Made by a program: the position numbers and the translations under genes. Shown piece by piece: positions 43,308 through 51,941 of a stretch of DNA of 64,000 nt. The stretch lies in assembly GCA_965657575.1 (NCBI GenBank), contig CBFHOK010000001.1, forward strand, positions 62,001-126,000. Reading direction: 5' to 3'. Under the pieces are notes generated by a model, which saw only the letters and a program-made list of their open reading frames with translations, did no database searches and had not been told where the DNA came from. Every line of letters begins with the position of its first letter. Position 1 is the stretch's first letter. This DNA comes from CAJXVY01 sp965657575. GTDB taxonomy: Bacteria > Actinomycetota > Actinomycetes > Actinomycetales > Microbacteriaceae.

Positions 43308-43685
43308 ATGAACCAGCCACAATTTTTTGAAATACAGTCGGACAGTCCAAGCAAATTGATTGATTTTTACAAGAGTGTTTTTGGTTGGAGATTTACAAAA
43401 CAAGAGGGTCTGCCGGTTGAGATGTGGCGAATAGAAACAGAGGGAATTGACGGAGCGCTCCTAAAGCGACCGGTTAAGACACCACCTACTTCGCACGGTA
43501 CAAACGCTTTTCTTGTTTCAATGCAAGTGGATAGCTTTGATGACATAGCGACGACAATAAAAGATTTGGGTGGAACAATCGCAATGGAAAAGTTTGCGGT
43601 GCCTGGTAGATGCTGGCAAGGCTATTTTTGGGACCCTGACGATAATGCGTTTGGTGTGTTTGAAGTTGACGAATCTGCGAAGTAA
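43308..43685 (+). CDS. VOC-fold (glyoxalase/bleomycin resistance-like) protein
   Basis: This 125-residue single-domain VOC protein has FFEIQSDSPSKLIDFYKSVFGW at the N-terminus and GYFWDPDDNAFGVFEVDE at the C-terminus, the usual paired beta-alpha-beta-beta-beta ends. The ligand or reaction cannot be told. The ATG at 43308 was chosen over a GTG at 43206 because TAGATT lies 7 bases before it and because the longer form adds an odd hydrophobic stretch not expected in the family. It is the first gene of an accessory block after tRNA-Ala. Confidence 0.78.
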   Translation: MNQPQFFEIQSDSPSKLIDFYKSVFGWRFTKQEGLPVEMWRIETEGIDGALLKRPVKTPPTSHGTNAFLVSMQVDSFDDIATTIKDLGGTIAMEKFAVPGRCWQGYFWDPDDNAFGVFEVDESAK

Positions 43686-43787
43686 CTGCGGTTTTTCTGA
43701 AAAATAGTGGCAACAGAAACAGGGAGAGCACCATTAAGTTTTGTTTCGCTAACGGAATTTGAACCAACAGCATGTGTTGAATCAAGA

Positions 43788-44729
43788 GTGATTACAGACA
43801 TAAACCCTCATGGATTGCACCATGTAACGGCAATTGCCTCAGACCCTCAGAAAAACGTTGATTTCTACACCAAAATCCTTGGTTTGAGACTTGTCAAACA
43901 AACCGTGAACTTCGACGCTCCCCATGTTTGGCACCTTTATTACGGCGACCAGAAAGGATCACCGTCTTCGATTCTGACCTTTTTCCCTTGGCCCGGTGTG
44001 ATTCAAGGAAAAGAGGGTTCTGGTCTCACAACCGCCACTTCATTCTCTGTCCCATTGGATTCAATCGGATTTTGGGAAAAACGATTGAAATCCTTAGGTG
44101 TTGAGAGTAGTCGTGCAAAAAACGCCAGCGGATTGGACCTAATCAGACTTCGAGATCAGGACGGCATGAGTGTTGAGCTAGTCGGAACTGAGGGTGATGA
44201 TCGTTCAGGTTGGGATGGTGAGTCGTCAATCCCTGCAGAGGATGCAATCAGAGGATTGCACTCAGTGACTCTGAGTCAGCAGCTTTTGGATCCAACAGCA
44301 ATCATGTTGACAGAAATGCTGGGCATGAAAGCCTCAGCAGAAACCTCATCCGGTGCTCAGTTTGCAATGGGGGATGGTACAACTGGAGCACTTGTAGAAG
44401 TCCTTCCTGGGGTAACCGAGCGAGGACTGCAAGCAGGTGGAACGGTTCACCACGTTGCGTTTAGAGCACCGGATTTGAACACCATGGAAAACTGGAGGCA
44501 GCAGCTGGTGGAGCAGGGTGTTCCGGTTACTGAGGTTATGGACAGGCAATATTTCAAGAGCATTTACTTCCGTGAGCCGGGTGGTGTCTTGTTTGAAATT
44601 GCCACCGATGACCCTGGTTTTGATATTGATGAACCACTTTTAGAATTGGGCAAAAAGCTCAAGCTTCCGCCTTGGTTGGAGCCAAGTCGAGAACAGATTG
44701 CAGCCAGCTTGCCAAGGATTGAGGCCTAA
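43788..44729 (+). CDS. Ring-cleaving dioxygenase-like double VOC protein (MhqO/MhqA-like)
   Basis: This protein has two tandem VOC modules (about residues 5-130 and 150-280) and belongs to the ring-cleaving dioxygenase family of MhqA/MhqO type, thought to open hydroquinone or catechol rings. Family signatures are GLHHVTAIASDPQKNVDFYTKILGLRLVK (start and end shown only in part here), HHVAFRAPD and FREPGGVLFEIATD. The GTG at 43788 gives the expected N-terminus; a GTG at 43707 would add 27 unmatched residues. The esterase gene follows after one base. Confidence 0.78.
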   Translation: MITDINPHGLHHVTAIASDPQKNVDFYTKILGLRLVKQTVNFDAPHVWHLYYGDQKGSPSSILTFFPWPGVIQGKEGSGLTTATSFSVPLDSIGFWEKRLKSLGVESSRAKNASGLDLIRLRDQDGMSVELVGTEGDDRSGWDGESSIPAEDAIRGLHSVTLSQQLLDPTAIMLTEMLGMKASAETSSGAQFAMGDGTTGALVEVLPGVTERGLQAGGTVHHVAFRAPDLNTMENWRQQLVEQGVPVTEVMDRQYFKSIYFREPGGVLFEIATDDPGFDIDEPLLELGKKLKLPPWLEPSREQIAASLPRIEA

Positions 44730-44730
44730 G

Positions 44731-45330
44731 GTGATTTCGAGACCACATGTTTGGATTGACAAACAATCCAACGATACGTTGCTGTTGTTGCATGGAACAG
44801 GGGCCGATGAGCGCGATTTGTTGCAACTTGGAGAGCTGATTGCCCCCGATTACAATCTTCTTTCCCCAAGGGGACTAGTGAATGAAAACGGCATGAATCG
44901 TTTCTTCGAGAGAACGCCAATGGGTGAATTCGTTCAAGAGTCAGTGAAGCAGGCGGTTTCAGACTTGGTGACGTTTATTGATCTAGCCCAAGAGGAGTAT
45001 GGCTTTGATCCAGACAGCCTTTCCGCTTGCGGTTTTTCAAATGGAGCGAATACTGCCCTAGCAACTCTGGTCACTCGGCCGGAGGTGTTTACTACAGTGA
45101 TGGCATTTGGTGCCACCAAGCCACTCAATGAACCGGTTGGAACCAACCTAAGAGACAAGAGGGTCTTCATTGCCAACGGTGAGCGAGACCCCTATGCGCC
45201 CCAGGGGATAACTGACGCTTTTGCTTCCGAATTGAAAGCTGCTGGGGCTGAGGTAATTGTTCTATCGCATCAAGGTGGTCATCAGATTTCTCCAGAACAT
45301 ATCCAGCAAATTAACAGAGAACTGACCTAA
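44731..45330 (+). CDS. Phospholipase/carboxylesterase family hydrolase (MhqD-like)
   Basis: This 199-residue alpha/beta hydrolase has LLLLHGTGADERDLLQLG at the oxyanion region, nucleophile Ser in GFSNGAN, Asp in NGERDPYAP and His in HQGGHQISPEH. It is close to the MhqD/YodD type. The GTG at 44731, behind GAGG, removes an 11-residue overlap with the dioxygenase gene. In B. subtilis MhqD and MhqO are made together under quinone stress, and the same pairing here supports a role in detoxifying quinones or related electrophiles. Confidence 0.82.
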   Translation: MISRPHVWIDKQSNDTLLLLHGTGADERDLLQLGELIAPDYNLLSPRGLVNENGMNRFFERTPMGEFVQESVKQAVSDLVTFIDLAQEEYGFDPDSLSACGFSNGANTALATLVTRPEVFTTVMAFGATKPLNEPVGTNLRDKRVFIANGERDPYAPQGITDAFASELKAAGAEVIVLSHQGGHQISPEHIQQINRELT

Positions 45331-45362
45331 TATCTAACAAGAAAATTCTTTGAAGGAGAAAC

Positions 45363-46109
45363 GTGGCTATTTCACACAATCCGGTATTCAATCAATCAAT
45401 GCGCAGTGGTGCGAAGGGGCTCCAGCAGGTTGAAGTTGACACAAGGTTTGAAGAGATAACTTCGACCAGGCCAATGACTATGGAGGGAACCGCCTCCAAA
45501 GTTATTGGAATGCTCATGCTGGTGGTTTTGGGTGCTGCTGGAACCTGGGTTTTCAACCTAGAGTCACTGGCGTTCCCCGCCATGTTCGTGGGTCTTGGCT
45601 TGGGTCTATGGGCTGCTTTTTCAAAAGTAACTCGCCCATGGCTTTACTACCTATACGCAGCAGTTCAGGGCGTGTTCATAGGCGGTATTTCATCAATTTT
45701 TGAATCTATGTATCCGGGAATTGTTCAGAGTGCGGTTCTGGGAACTCTAACAACAGCCGGTGGAATGTTTGTCGCCTACCGCTTCGGCTGGATCAAGGTA
45801 AATGAAAGATTTACCAAGATAATGACCTTTGCACTCATTGGTTACTTTGGTTTTGCAATGATCAACCTTGGGTTTGCTTTGTTCGGTGGCGGAGGAATTT
45901 ACACCTCGCAGTTTGGCTGGATTGCTGCACTAATTGGTGTTGGCCTAGCTGCATTCACTTTGAATCTCGATTTTGAGGCAATCAAACAGGGTGTTGCCCA
46001 AAGAGCTCCAGAGGAATTTGAGTGGAGGGCCGCATTTGGCATGACAGCCACTTTGGTCTGGCTCTACATTGAAATCCTCAGGATGCTTGCAATTTTTAAT
46101 CAGGAATAA
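45363..46109 (+). CDS. Bax inhibitor-1/YccA family membrane protein
   Basis: This 248-residue protein belongs to the actinobacterial BI-1/YccA-like branch. An N-terminal soluble part of about 55 residues is followed by about seven helices. Acidic residues expected near the Ca2+/H+-sensing site of BI-1 proteins occur in NLDFEAIKQG and in the last helices. Physiological role is unclear (ion leak or membrane protein quality control are ideas from homologues). The GTG start has GAAGGAGAAAC upstream. It is convergent with dnaE2, 22 bases apart. Confidence 0.85.
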   Translation: MAISHNPVFNQSMRSGAKGLQQVEVDTRFEEITSTRPMTMEGTASKVIGMLMLVVLGAAGTWVFNLESLAFPAMFVGLGLGLWAAFSKVTRPWLYYLYAAVQGVFIGGISSIFESMYPGIVQSAVLGTLTTAGGMFVAYRFGWIKVNERFTKIMTFALIGYFGFAMINLGFALFGGGGIYTSQFGWIAALIGVGLAAFTLNLDFEAIKQGVAQRAPEEFEWRAAFGMTATLVWLYIEILRMLAIFNQE

Positions 46110-46131
46110 TCTCGTACGGGTAAGGGGTGAG

Positions 46132-49100
46132 TTAGCCAGCCAGGCGCTCACCCCTTTCCCATTTAATCCACAGTTGATTTAGATCCCAAGCATTCTCCGC
46201 CAAAACGGAAACACCGTTTTTACCGGTTCTTCTGAGTTTGCCCGATATTAAAAGCATCCTGTTGTTGAACAAAAGCTCCGAGCACCTAGCTTGAGCCTCG
46301 TCAAAAAAAGTTGCATCCGCACACCCCGAACCATCATCCAGGCTAATAAAAACAACCCGCTTGCCACTTCTCATTGGTGGGGTCTGCGTGGCCACTCTGA
46401 CGCCAGCAACCAACACCTCTGTGTTTCCTCGTAGGGTTTTTAGTTCACTTGCCATTGATGCCCCAAGATCATCGAGCATCGGTCGGTATTTATCTATTAT
46501 GTGTGAGGAGATGTCCATGCCGGTGAGTTGAAGCTCCTGATCCAGCTGCTGTTCAATCGTGAATTGCGGATTGCCTGAAGTTATTTCTTGACCAACAGTG
46601 AAATCTAGTTCGGCTTGAGAGGGGTTTATATTCGGAGCCGGCTTAGTTGTCATTTCCCGAATTTTTTGAATTATGTCTCCGCGGGTAACTGACACATCGA
46701 CCAGCGAATCCAGTGCACCTATTGCGGCCAAGCGAGCAATTGTTTTTCTTGAGGGTCGTGCTTTTGTATAGAAATCAGCAAGGTCCCTAAAAGGTGCGTT
46801 TTTGATGATTCTGCTTATTTCAGGGGTCGATATGCCAGCAATCTCAATAAGTGACATTCTCACCCCTTTTTTTCCAGAGAGTTTCTCCACCCAGTATTCA
46901 TCCGTTGATTTATTCACATCAATCGGCCACAGTTCAACCCCAAGTCGTCTAGCTTCTGCAAGAAGCAACCTCTTTGGATACATCCCTGGATCATGGGTCA
47001 GAATGCCAGCTATGAACTCAGCTGGATAGTGAGTTTTTAGCCAGGCTGATTGATATGTGGGGAGTGCGAAGGCAGCTCCATGAGCCTTGCAGAAACCAAA
47101 GCTTCCAAACCCCTCCAGCACCTGCCAAACCCTATTTACGACAGCTGTTTTATAACCCCTGGCGAGTGAGCTTTGTTTGAAATAGGACTCAATTTCCTGC
47201 TTTCTGTCTGGATTTGACATCTTTCTGCGCATCTCGTCGGCCTTTGCCAGAGTGCAGCCGGTCATCACCTTCATGATTCTCATCAATTGTTCGTGAAAGA
47301 CCACCACTCCGTAGCTTTCTTCCAGTATTGGTTTTAAATCTGGATGAAAATAATCCGGTTGAATAAAGCCGTGCCTACCGTCCAGGTAGGGGGAAATCAT
47401 GTTTCCCTTCATCGGCCCCGGCCTAAAAAGTGAAATTTGCAATGTGAGGTCATTGAATTCTGTTGGCTGATGCTTGCCGGTGAGCTCTCTTTGGCCTGGG
47501 CTTTCAATTTGGAAAATACCCAAAGTATTGGTGGTTCTAATTAGCTCGAACACCTTCTTGTCATCGGTTGCTACTGAATCCAGGTCAAGTTTTTTATTTT
47601 CAACTCTCTCAACCTCACTCACCGCATAAGCCATTGTGCTTTGCATCCTTACTCCCAAAACATCAAGCTTCAAAAATCCCAGCGGATCCATGTCGTCTTT
47701 ATCAAACTGACTCATCGGAAGCCCTAAGCCGCTTGGTTCGGTGGGGGTTAGATCTAAAAGTCTTCTATCACCAAGAATCACTCCGCAGGGGTGCATTGAA
47801 ATATGCCGGGGGAGTTTGTCTAACCTTTGGGTTAGGTCAACAAGCAGATTTAGTTTTCTATCTTTCCCAACCTGCTTGGCAAGTTTTGCCAACTCGGGCT
47901 TTACCTCCAAAGCCGCCCTAAAACTTCTTGCGCTAAACCGCCAAGAACTTTTTGCAATCTGATCAATTTGATCCTCATCTAAGCCCAGTGCCAGTCCGCT
48001 GTCTCGAATCGCACCCCTGCCTCGATATGTTGACTGCATTGAAAGCAAAGTCACCCGGTCGCCACCGTAGCGACGAAAGATTGCTCGATATATCTCATGC
48101 CTTCTTGCAGATTCAACATCTATGTCGATATCCGGAAGAGTGGATCTTTCGGTGGATAGAAATCTTTCAAATAACAAACCTTGTTCAATTGGGTCAATGT
48201 GACTTATGCCAAGCAGGTAGTTCACTAAAGATCCGGCCCCCGAACCTCGGGCGGCGATTCTGATTCGCATGTCTCTAATCATTTGAGCGACATCTGCAAC
48301 GGTTAGAAAAAAAGTTGCAAAGCCAAGCTTGTTTATGGTGATCAACTCTTTTGAAAGCTGGTGTTGAACCTGTGTAATAAGGCTTGGTTTTGCATCTGGA
48401 TAGCGATAATCGATTGCTGAGTGGGTTTTTTGCCAAAGCACTTCAAATGGATTCCCCTCTATTCCAAGCAGTTGCTTTTCAGGTGTCTTCGGTCTTCCCC
48501 AATCGCAGTCTTCAACTGGGTCTATTCGGCATCTATCTGTTAGTTGCTCGGTTGTCGCCAAGAGTTTTTTGGCAGATTTTGTATCTCCAGTAATTTCAAG
48601 AGCCAGCGATGCCATTTCTGCAGGGGGTTTTAGCCATGCCTGCGCATTTGGCTGAGGGAGAAAAATACCAAGTGGCTCCAAATGCCTCGCGGAGTCTAAA
48701 ACATCTGCGGTGAGTGCATCATCGGGCTGCAGGTATCTTGCCGCATTCGTAAGCACCGCTGGAAGCTTTTTATAATCTGCAAGTGAGATAAGAGCCCTGG
48801 CGTGCTCATTTGAATAGCTTGTCCCAGGCTCTGTTAGGTGGCTAAAGACTTCAATCGCCAAGCTGCCACGAGTGTTGAAATGCTCCATCCACCGATCTAG
48901 CAACTTGGAGGCTTTTGTTGGTTCGAAAAGGGATGATCTACCAACATCGCTGTCTGGCCCAAGTAAAACAGTGCAGTTGGCTAAATCTTGTTGAGTTAGT
49001 TCAGCTAACTCTTTTCTATCAATGGAGGGTGCTTCGTTTTTCTTTTTCTGATGGGCTTTGCTGATTATTCGGCAAAGCGCACTCCACCCAGCCCCACGAT

Positions 49101-49359
49101 TGTGCCCATGTGACAAGATAACAACTCTGCCAAGTGAGATCTGGTCTGTAACCTCGAGGCTTACGCCAATAATGGGGTCTATTTTGTTTTCAATGCAGGC
49201 AGCTATGTGCTTGGCTGCACCATAAAGACCATCTCTGTCCGTTATCGCCAGTGCGTCAAATCCAAGTTGCTTGGCTTGAAAAACTGCTTGTTCAGGTCGG
49301 TTTACTCCAAAATGAGCAGAATAGGCTGAAGAAAAATTGAGATGAGTAAAACCGGCCAC
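46132..49359 (-). CDS. dnaE2: Error-prone DNA polymerase III alpha subunit DnaE2
   Basis: DnaE2 is the damage-inducible C-family polymerase for translesion synthesis. From the GTG at 49359 it has 1075 residues. A PHP domain opens the chain (HLNFSSAYSAHFGVNRP). The palm contains the catalytic motif RSTLPDIDIDVES and the third aspartate in GFLKLDVLGVR. HhH and OB-fold regions follow. The GTG overlaps the stop of the upstream DUF6504 gene (TAGTG); another GTG lies at 49383. The protein lacks the tau-binding C-terminal tail of DnaE1. An SOS box controls the unit. Confidence 0.88.
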   Translation of the reverse strand: MAGFTHLNFSSAYSAHFGVNRPEQAVFQAKQLGFDALAITDRDGLYGAAKHIAACIENKIDPIIGVSLEVTDQISLGRVVILSHGHNRGAGWSALCRIISKAHQKKKNEAPSIDRKELAELTQQDLANCTVLLGPDSDVGRSSLFEPTKASKLLDRWMEHFNTRGSLAIEVFSHLTEPGTSYSNEHARALISLADYKKLPAVLTNAARYLQPDDALTADVLDSARHLEPLGIFLPQPNAQAWLKPPAEMASLALEITGDTKSAKKLLATTEQLTDRCRIDPVEDCDWGRPKTPEKQLLGIEGNPFEVLWQKTHSAIDYRYPDAKPSLITQVQHQLSKELITINKLGFATFFLTVADVAQMIRDMRIRIAARGSGAGSLVNYLLGISHIDPIEQGLLFERFLSTERSTLPDIDIDVESARRHEIYRAIFRRYGGDRVTLLSMQSTYRGRGAIRDSGLALGLDEDQIDQIAKSSWRFSARSFRAALEVKPELAKLAKQVGKDRKLNLLVDLTQRLDKLPRHISMHPCGVILGDRRLLDLTPTEPSGLGLPMSQFDKDDMDPLGFLKLDVLGVRMQSTMAYAVSEVERVENKKLDLDSVATDDKKVFELIRTTNTLGIFQIESPGQRELTGKHQPTEFNDLTLQISLFRPGPMKGNMISPYLDGRHGFIQPDYFHPDLKPILEESYGVVVFHEQLMRIMKVMTGCTLAKADEMRRKMSNPDRKQEIESYFKQSSLARGYKTAVVNRVWQVLEGFGSFGFCKAHGAAFALPTYQSAWLKTHYPAEFIAGILTHDPGMYPKRLLLAEARRLGVELWPIDVNKSTDEYWVEKLSGKKGVRMSLIEIAGISTPEISRIIKNAPFRDLADFYTKARPSRKTIARLAAIGALDSLVDVSVTRGDIIQKIREMTTKPAPNINPSQAELDFTVGQEITSGNPQFTIEQQLDQELQLTGMDISSHIIDKYRPMLDDLGASMASELKTLRGNTEVLVAGVRVATQTPPMRSGKRVVFISLDDGSGCADATFFDEAQARCSELLFNNRMLLISGKLRRTGKNGVSVLAENAWDLNQLWIKWERGERLAG

Positions 49360-49643
49360 TAGATAATTCGCACCAACTTCCACTCATCACGTGAGCTACT
49401 GTGCCTCAACTCAAAAAGACCACTATCTCCTTCAGATTGAGCTCTAACCCTCCACATTTCAACTTCTATAAATTCAGCGGAAAAGCCCTTTGGTGCCTGA
49501 TCTATCTCTCTCCACCAGCTTTTTCTTACATACCAACGAACCGGAACGCCTGTTGCCAGATAGTGCGACCCTCGCCAATCAAAGCTGACTGGCTGACCGT
49601 CATGGTTTGTCATAACGGCAATAGGCTCATCTACTTGAATCAA
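49359..49643 (-). CDS. DUF6504 family protein (DnaE2-associated)
   Basis: This 94-residue soluble protein contains HYLATGVPVRWYVRKSWWRE and EVEMWRVRAQ. It resembles the small DUF6504 proteins that Actinobacteria encode between ImuB-like polymerases and dnaE2, from memory of those loci. Function is unknown, but location argues for mutagenic repair. The start is TTG with AAGGGGAACTTAG upstream, directly downstream of the SOS box, and its stop overlaps the dnaE2 start. Confidence 0.75.
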   Translation of the reverse strand: MIQVDEPIAVMTNHDGQPVSFDWRGSHYLATGVPVRWYVRKSWWREIDQAPKGFSAEFIEVEMWRVRAQSEGDSGLFELRHSSSRDEWKLVRII

Positions 49644-49658
49644 CTAAGTTCCCCTTAT

Positions 49659-49674
49659 TCGAACATTTGTTCGA
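49659..49674. promoter_or_regulatory. LexA (SOS) box
   Basis: TCGAAC-ATTT-GTTCGA is a perfect 16-base palindrome matching the actinobacterial/Gram-positive LexA site (CGAAC-N4-GTTCG). It lies 15 bases upstream of the DUF6504 start and just downstream of a -10 box, so LexA binding would block transcription of DUF6504-dnaE2. Confidence 0.92.
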
Positions 49675-49679
49675 ATAGA

Positions 49680-49708
49680 AGTCTAAGAGATTCCTAGGAC
49701 ATTGTGAA
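49680..49708 (-). promoter_or_regulatory. SOS promoter of DUF6504-dnaE2
   Basis: On the minus strand TTCACA (49708-49703), a 17-base spacer and TAGACT (49685-49680) put the transcription start at about 49673, inside the SOS box. The -35 box lies only a few bases past the SRAP stop codon. Confidence 0.6.
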
Positions 49709-49711
49709 GTG

Positions 49712-50380
49712 CTAATCGAATAGCTTTTGCTCCGATTCGGGCGCAATCAATCCCGGATGGTTGTTTCTAACGGCACCAACAGCCTTATTCACCTCATAAA
49801 AATTCAGTGTTTTTGCAATTTCATCAGATTGAGTAGCAATATCTGCTAGAAGTTGACGGGAATCTGAGTCTGGATCGAGCCATGAATCAATGTCTTCAAC
49901 CATTACTGGGTTTCTGTCGTGAATGTGTTTAATTTCATGAGCTGACTCTTTGGTGACTACGCTCACGCTGTAATTGGAGCTCAATTTATTTGGTGGTTCG
50001 AAAATGGCCGCGAACATCAGAAGTTTTTTCGAATGGATAAAAAAGGGCGTCTTTTGAGCTCCATTCTGTGTCCATTCAAAATAACCACTGGCAGGGACAA
50101 TTCCTCTACGGGCAGTTAGTGAATTTTTGAAGCTTGGCTTTTCAGCTACAGTCTCTACTCGAGCATTTATAAGTGGCGAACTTGGCGGAGCAGCTGCCCA
50201 AGATGGGATAAGTCCCCAGCTCGCACCGATCAGTAGCTTCTCTGGGTGATTAATCACAAGCGGTATTGATTGGGTGGGGGCGAAGTTGAAGCTTGGAAGT
50301 TTTCCTTCAAAACAATCCTCTGCCAAAAGCTCGAGGCTTAATTCAGCACTGGATTTGGAGACCACAAATCGGCCACACAT
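49712..50380 (-). CDS. SRAP domain protein (YedK/HMCES-like)
   Basis: SRAP proteins form a covalent link with abasic sites in single-stranded DNA and protect them. The 222-residue product has the required Cys2 (MCGRF), NFAPTQ with the active-site Asn, GYFEW with the Glu, and the histidine in HDRNPVMV (usually H-x-R-M-P). It is full length. The gene lies upstream of the SOS-controlled DUF6504-dnaE2 unit and directly downstream of dedA (2-base gap), so it may be expressed with dedA. Confidence 0.9.
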   Translation of the reverse strand: MCGRFVVSKSSAELSLELLAEDCFEGKLPSFNFAPTQSIPLVINHPEKLLIGASWGLIPSWAAAPPSSPLINARVETVAEKPSFKNSLTARRGIVPASGYFEWTQNGAQKTPFFIHSKKLLMFAAIFEPPNKLSSNYSVSVVTKESAHEIKHIHDRNPVMVEDIDSWLDPDSDSRQLLADIATQSDEIAKTLNFYEVNKAVGAVRNNHPGLIAPESEQKLFD

Positions 50381-50382
50381 GC

Positions 50383-51018
50383 CTAGTCGCTTATCCTGTC
50401 GCTGAATTTCTGCAAAAACTTTTTGGCCAAAGCAATTATCGCTAGGGCTGCAAGCAAGATTCCAATTGCCACCAGTGAGCCAAACCTTAGGTTTTCACTG
50501 AGCAGTTCATAGCTTTCCCTAGCCAGGAAGCCAACACCAACATAAAGCGATGCCCAGATGGTGCAGGCTGCAAAGGTCCAGGAGATGAAGACCTTGTAGG
50601 GCATCTTCGTTGCGCCTGCAACTGCCGGAACAACGCTGTGAAGGACGGGTAAGAATCGAGATATAAATACAGCGACCCCACCCCTTCGGGCGACAAACTT
50701 TTCGGCTTTATCCCAGCGATGCTGACCAATTGCCTTACCCAATCTGGTGTTTCGAAGTTTCGGTCCGAGCCAGAAGCCAATTGAGTAGCCGATTGTTTCG
50801 CCAATCAACGAGCCAACCAGCACCGCCATTAGAAGCCATCCAAAATCTCCCCAGTCCAGTACGCCGGTGGAGGCAACCAAGACAACGGTGTCACCGGGTA
50901 TTACAAGACCAAGCAGGATTGTTGTTTCCAGCATGATCGCTAAACCTGCAAGCAAATTGCGAATCCCAGGATGCACTCCCTGCACAGCATCTATGAATGC
51001 ATCCACGTATTCGTTCAT
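50383..51018 (-). CDS. DedA family membrane protein
   Basis: This 211-residue DedA/VTT-domain protein probably flips or scrambles phospholipids or undecaprenyl phosphate (established for some relatives). Five to six hydrophobic segments are seen. Family motifs include LVIPGDTVVLVAS, GSLIGETIGYSIG and FVARRGGVAVFISRFLPVLHSVVPAVAG, with the conserved Arg pair and Pro. The ATG has a plain upstream region with GAGAAAATCAGTAA. It precedes the SRAP gene on the same strand. Confidence 0.9.
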   Translation of the reverse strand: MNEYVDAFIDAVQGVHPGIRNLLAGLAIMLETTILLGLVIPGDTVVLVASTGVLDWGDFGWLLMAVLVGSLIGETIGYSIGFWLGPKLRNTRLGKAIGQHRWDKAEKFVARRGGVAVFISRFLPVLHSVVPAVAGATKMPYKVFISWTFAACTIWASLYVGVGFLARESYELLSENLRFGSLVAIGILLAALAIIALAKKFLQKFSDRISD

Positions 51019-51107
51019 TTACTGATTTTCTCACCTACGGGACCAAGTTTCACTCGATTTAGCAGATTGCTAGAAATCTCATTGTCTACCGACGTGACTT
51101 AATAGCG

Positions 51108-51890
51108 CTAAGAAATTTGCGACCTAAGGAGATGCATTCTGGTTCTGAACGACTTTAATTTTTCTACTGGTCCTACGTCTACACCCTTCCAGCTCTGAAC
51201 GCCCCTCACGCCTTGCAAGCTCGATGCACTCCAAATTTCTAAACCGTGTAAATCTGCTGGCCGGCATTTTTCGGTAACGGTTTCATACCCTGCTTGATTT
51301 GCCAAATCAAATAATTCCTGGCGAGTAATCGAGTCAAGCCAATTGGTTTCATCGTTTGGCCCGCATAACCTGTCCTCTCGCCACCAGAGAATGCTTGAAA
51401 GAGCACCGTCAGCGATGAAGCCCTCCGTGTCCAATAACACCGCTTCGTCCGCACCATGCAGGTTTGCCTTGCGTCTTAGCTGTTGGCACAGAGACAGGTC
51501 CGGCCCCTTTATGAGCGGGTTTTCTCTTGGGTCTGTTTCTGGGTATGTCCATAGGGAGGTAAATTCAGTTCTTTCGGGTGCTGGGCGGATTCGCAAAAAC
51601 AATCGATCACCCAGGGTGCTGTGTTGTCTGAATTCAATCCGCGGAAACCATTCGCCTGTTTTTGGCAATGCCTGCCTCACCGTTTCAAAGAATTCATCAA
51701 ACGTCTGGTTGTCTATTCGTTCATGCTGGACCACCCAGGTTTGGAATCTCTGAAAGTGTCTATCTAAGGACCTTGTTTTTCCATTTTCAACCAACCAAGA
51801 ATCGGCAACGGTGAGTGCTGTTGTGTCAGTCTTATCAAAGTTGATAAGTTTTCCCGAGTCAAAGACTAGGAAATCACCTTCAACGCTCAC
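51108..51890 (-). CDS. pabC: Class IV aminotransferase / aminodeoxychorismate lyase-like
   Basis: This 260-residue PLP-dependent fold-type IV protein probably converts aminodeoxychorismate to p-aminobenzoate, judged mainly from its divergent partner pabB. The PLP lysine is expected in LCQQLRRKANLHGADEAV. The segment GFIADGALSSILWW corresponds to the usual (E)G-x-x-SS region but has Asp where Glu is normal. GTG start with GGAGGAATCGGCT upstream. A branched-chain or D-amino-acid aminotransferase is less likely given context. Confidence 0.7.
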   Translation of the reverse strand: MSVEGDFLVFDSGKLINFDKTDTTALTVADSWLVENGKTRSLDRHFQRFQTWVVQHERIDNQTFDEFFETVRQALPKTGEWFPRIEFRQHSTLGDRLFLRIRPAPERTEFTSLWTYPETDPRENPLIKGPDLSLCQQLRRKANLHGADEAVLLDTEGFIADGALSSILWWREDRLCGPNDETNWLDSITRQELFDLANQAGYETVTEKCRPADLHGLEIWSASSLQGVRGVQSWKGVDVGPVEKLKSFRTRMHLLRSQIS

Positions 51891-51941
51891 AGCCGATTCC
51901 TCCGTTCCTGGTTCTAGACTACGAGGCTAGGGACATTGAAA

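Noticed and set aside
43050..46109. tRNA-Ala as a phage or island attachment site
   Set aside because: No integrase and no repeat of the tRNA 3' end were seen downstream; the genes look like ordinary accessory metabolism.
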